Part shown: positions 63,224 to 64,000 of the stretch, one piece after another
Position numbering within the stretch: the stretch's first letter is position 1
Layout: every line of letters begins with the position of its first letter
Origin: Dickeya oryzae
Lineage (GTDB): Bacteria; Pseudomonadota; Gammaproteobacteria; Enterobacterales; Enterobacteriaceae
Assembly: GCF_009372235.1 (NCBI RefSeq)
Contig: NZ_ML762924.1
Span: forward strand, 90,186-154,185
Length of the DNA: 64,000 nucleotides
Direction: 5' to 3'
Notes under the pieces: model-generated
What the model was told of the DNA's origin: nothing
The model's database searches: none
Seen by the model: only the letters and a program-made list of their open reading frames with translations
Position numbers and translations under genes: made by a program

Positions 63224-63931
63224 ATGACGGTGCTGGTTCAACTTGATAATGTGCATAAAATTTTTCTTACCGATGAAATTGAAACGCATGCCCTTAGCAA
63301 GATAAACCTTTCTATTCACTCGGGAGAGTACGTCTCCATCGCGGGGCCATCCGGCTGCGGGAAATCGACACTGCTGTCCATCATGGGATTGCTGGATACG
63401 CCCACAGAGGGACAGTACCGGTTGAATGGGACTGATGTTGAACGCATCAGCCGCCGGGAAATGGCTCGACTGCGAAACCGTGAAATTGGCTTTATTTTTC
63501 AGTCATTTAATTTGATAAGCGATTTGACCATCGCGGAAAATGTCGCGTTGCCGCTCACTTACCGTAATGACTTGTCGCGTGCGGAACAGAAAGCGCGGGT
63601 GATTCAGGCACTGGAGAAAGTCAACATGTCGCATCGGGTGCGGCATTATCCCTCGCAACTCTCCGGTGGTCAGCAACAGCGGGTTGCCGTAGCGCGGGCG
63701 ATTGTTGGCAAACCGTCACTGCTGCTGGCGGATGAGCCCACCGGCAACCTGGATTCCGCCAATGCCGAGGCGGTGATGAATATTCTGGATGAATTGCATC
63801 AGGACGGCGCGACCATCTGCATTGTCACCCATGATCCCCGTTCCGCCATGCGCGCTCAGCGTACCATTGTCCTGTCTGACGGCCAGGTCGTGGCAGATGG
63901 TGAGAATGGACAATTGCGTCAGGCGGTATAG
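63224..63931 (+). CDS. MacB/LolD-type ABC exporter ATPase, vfm cluster
   Basis: A 235-residue ABC ATPase of the LolD/MacB/FtsE class. Walker A is GPSGCGKSTL (residues 41-50), the Q-loop FIFQSFNLISDLTIAENVAL, the signature QLSGGQQQRVAVARAIV near 143 and Walker B LLLADEPTGNLD. The following gene, 4 bp downstream, begins an FtsX-type permease, so the two form an exporter or mechanotransmission-type complex. By position it belongs to the vfm cluster (vfmF/G region), but I do not assign a letter. It would export the signal or a toxin-like peptide. Confidence 0.88.
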   Translation: MTVLVQLDNVHKIFLTDEIETHALSKINLSIHSGEYVSIAGPSGCGKSTLLSIMGLLDTPTEGQYRLNGTDVERISRREMARLRNREIGFIFQSFNLISDLTIAENVALPLTYRNDLSRAEQKARVIQALEKVNMSHRVRHYPSQLSGGQQQRVAVARAIVGKPSLLLADEPTGNLDSANAEAVMNILDELHQDGATICIVTHDPRSAMRAQRTIVLSDGQVVADGENGQLRQAV

Positions 63932-63935
63932 TACG

Positions 63936-64000
63936 ATGAATTTCTGGTTTGATATCCGTTACGCCTTGCGCCTGCTGCTGAAAAGCCCAGGATTTAGCGT
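63936..64000 (+). CDS. FtsX/MacB-type ABC permease, N-terminal fragment (cut by window end)
   Basis: The sequence runs off the window after 21 codons (MNFWFDIRYALRLLLKSPGF). The pattern of an amphipathic start followed by RYALRLLLKSPGF is the usual beginning of MacB/FtsX-like permeases. It starts 4 bp after the ATPase stop, so it is the likely partner. Confidence 0.7.
   Translation, partial: MNFWFDIRYALRLLLKSPGFS

Overview
The window looks like a Dickeya chromosome (soft-rot Enterobacterales, Pectobacteriaceae). The main evidence is at the right: the divergent pair pecS/pecM, the indigoidine genes indA-indB-indC, and next to them the first part of the vfm quorum-sensing cluster (vfmA, vfmZ, vfmB, vfmC, vfmD, vfmE). 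The middle carries blocks that in E. coli surround glyQS and the xyl locus (ghrB, yiaC, tag, glyQS, yiaF, aldB, xylBA-FGHR). I see no tRNA, rRNA, CRISPR array, prophage or complete insertion sequence.

Layout. 1-1.9 kb: a heptanucleotide tandem repeat (11 full copies, cut by the window edge) upstream of a very AT-rich MATE/flippase-type transporter gene that looks acquired. 1.9-9.2 kb: a six-gene leftward operon (peptide-type ABC importer, luciferase-like flavin monooxygenase, AhpD-type peroxidase-like protein) for an unknown small substrate. 9.5-19.2 kb: mostly core genes: a small DUF1471 protein, avtA, a secreted DUF4432 sugar-epimerase-like protein, ghrB, yiaC, tag, a TauE-type exporter and glyQS. 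19.3-28.4 kb: an AT-rich glycosyltransferase-like gene and a complete leftward operon of importer, two UAAP proteins and a urea-carboxylase-type enzyme. A clear guanidine-I (ykkC) riboswitch with a terminator expression platform precedes this operon, so it is best read as a guanidine-use operon. No allophanate hydrolase gene accompanies it here. 29-36 kb: yiaF, a chemoreceptor, sodA, fdhD, aldB. 36-44.7 kb: a full xylose regulon with its own XylR. 44.7-48.6 kb: a DJ-1/PfpI protein, the rcnR/rcnA nickel-cobalt efflux pair with its operator, and argG with a likely ArgR site.

48.7-57.4 kb is the pigment region. PecS (MarR family) and PecM (EamA exporter) diverge from a region with a near-consensus PecS operator. 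indA (pseudouridine-5'-phosphate glycosidase type) and indB (HAD phosphatase) precede indC, a single-module NRPS (truncated condensation lobe, A domain with inserted oxidase, T, TE) that makes blue indigoidine from glutamine. Between pecM and indA lies a structured repeat element of about 325 bp with inverted ends; an internally deleted relative lies upstream of sodA.

57.7-64 kb is the start of the vfm cluster: a KASIII-like protein with an altered active site, an acyl carrier protein, a protein resembling only the C-terminal domain of acyl-CoA dehydrogenases, a MATE transporter and an alpha/beta hydrolase in one tightly overlapping operon. A convergent AraC regulator gene and the start of a MacB/LolCDE-type ABC exporter follow. 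The least explained parts are the altered catalytic residues of the vfm biosynthetic proteins, the six-gene monooxygenase operon, and the repeat-controlled AT-rich transporter at the left edge.
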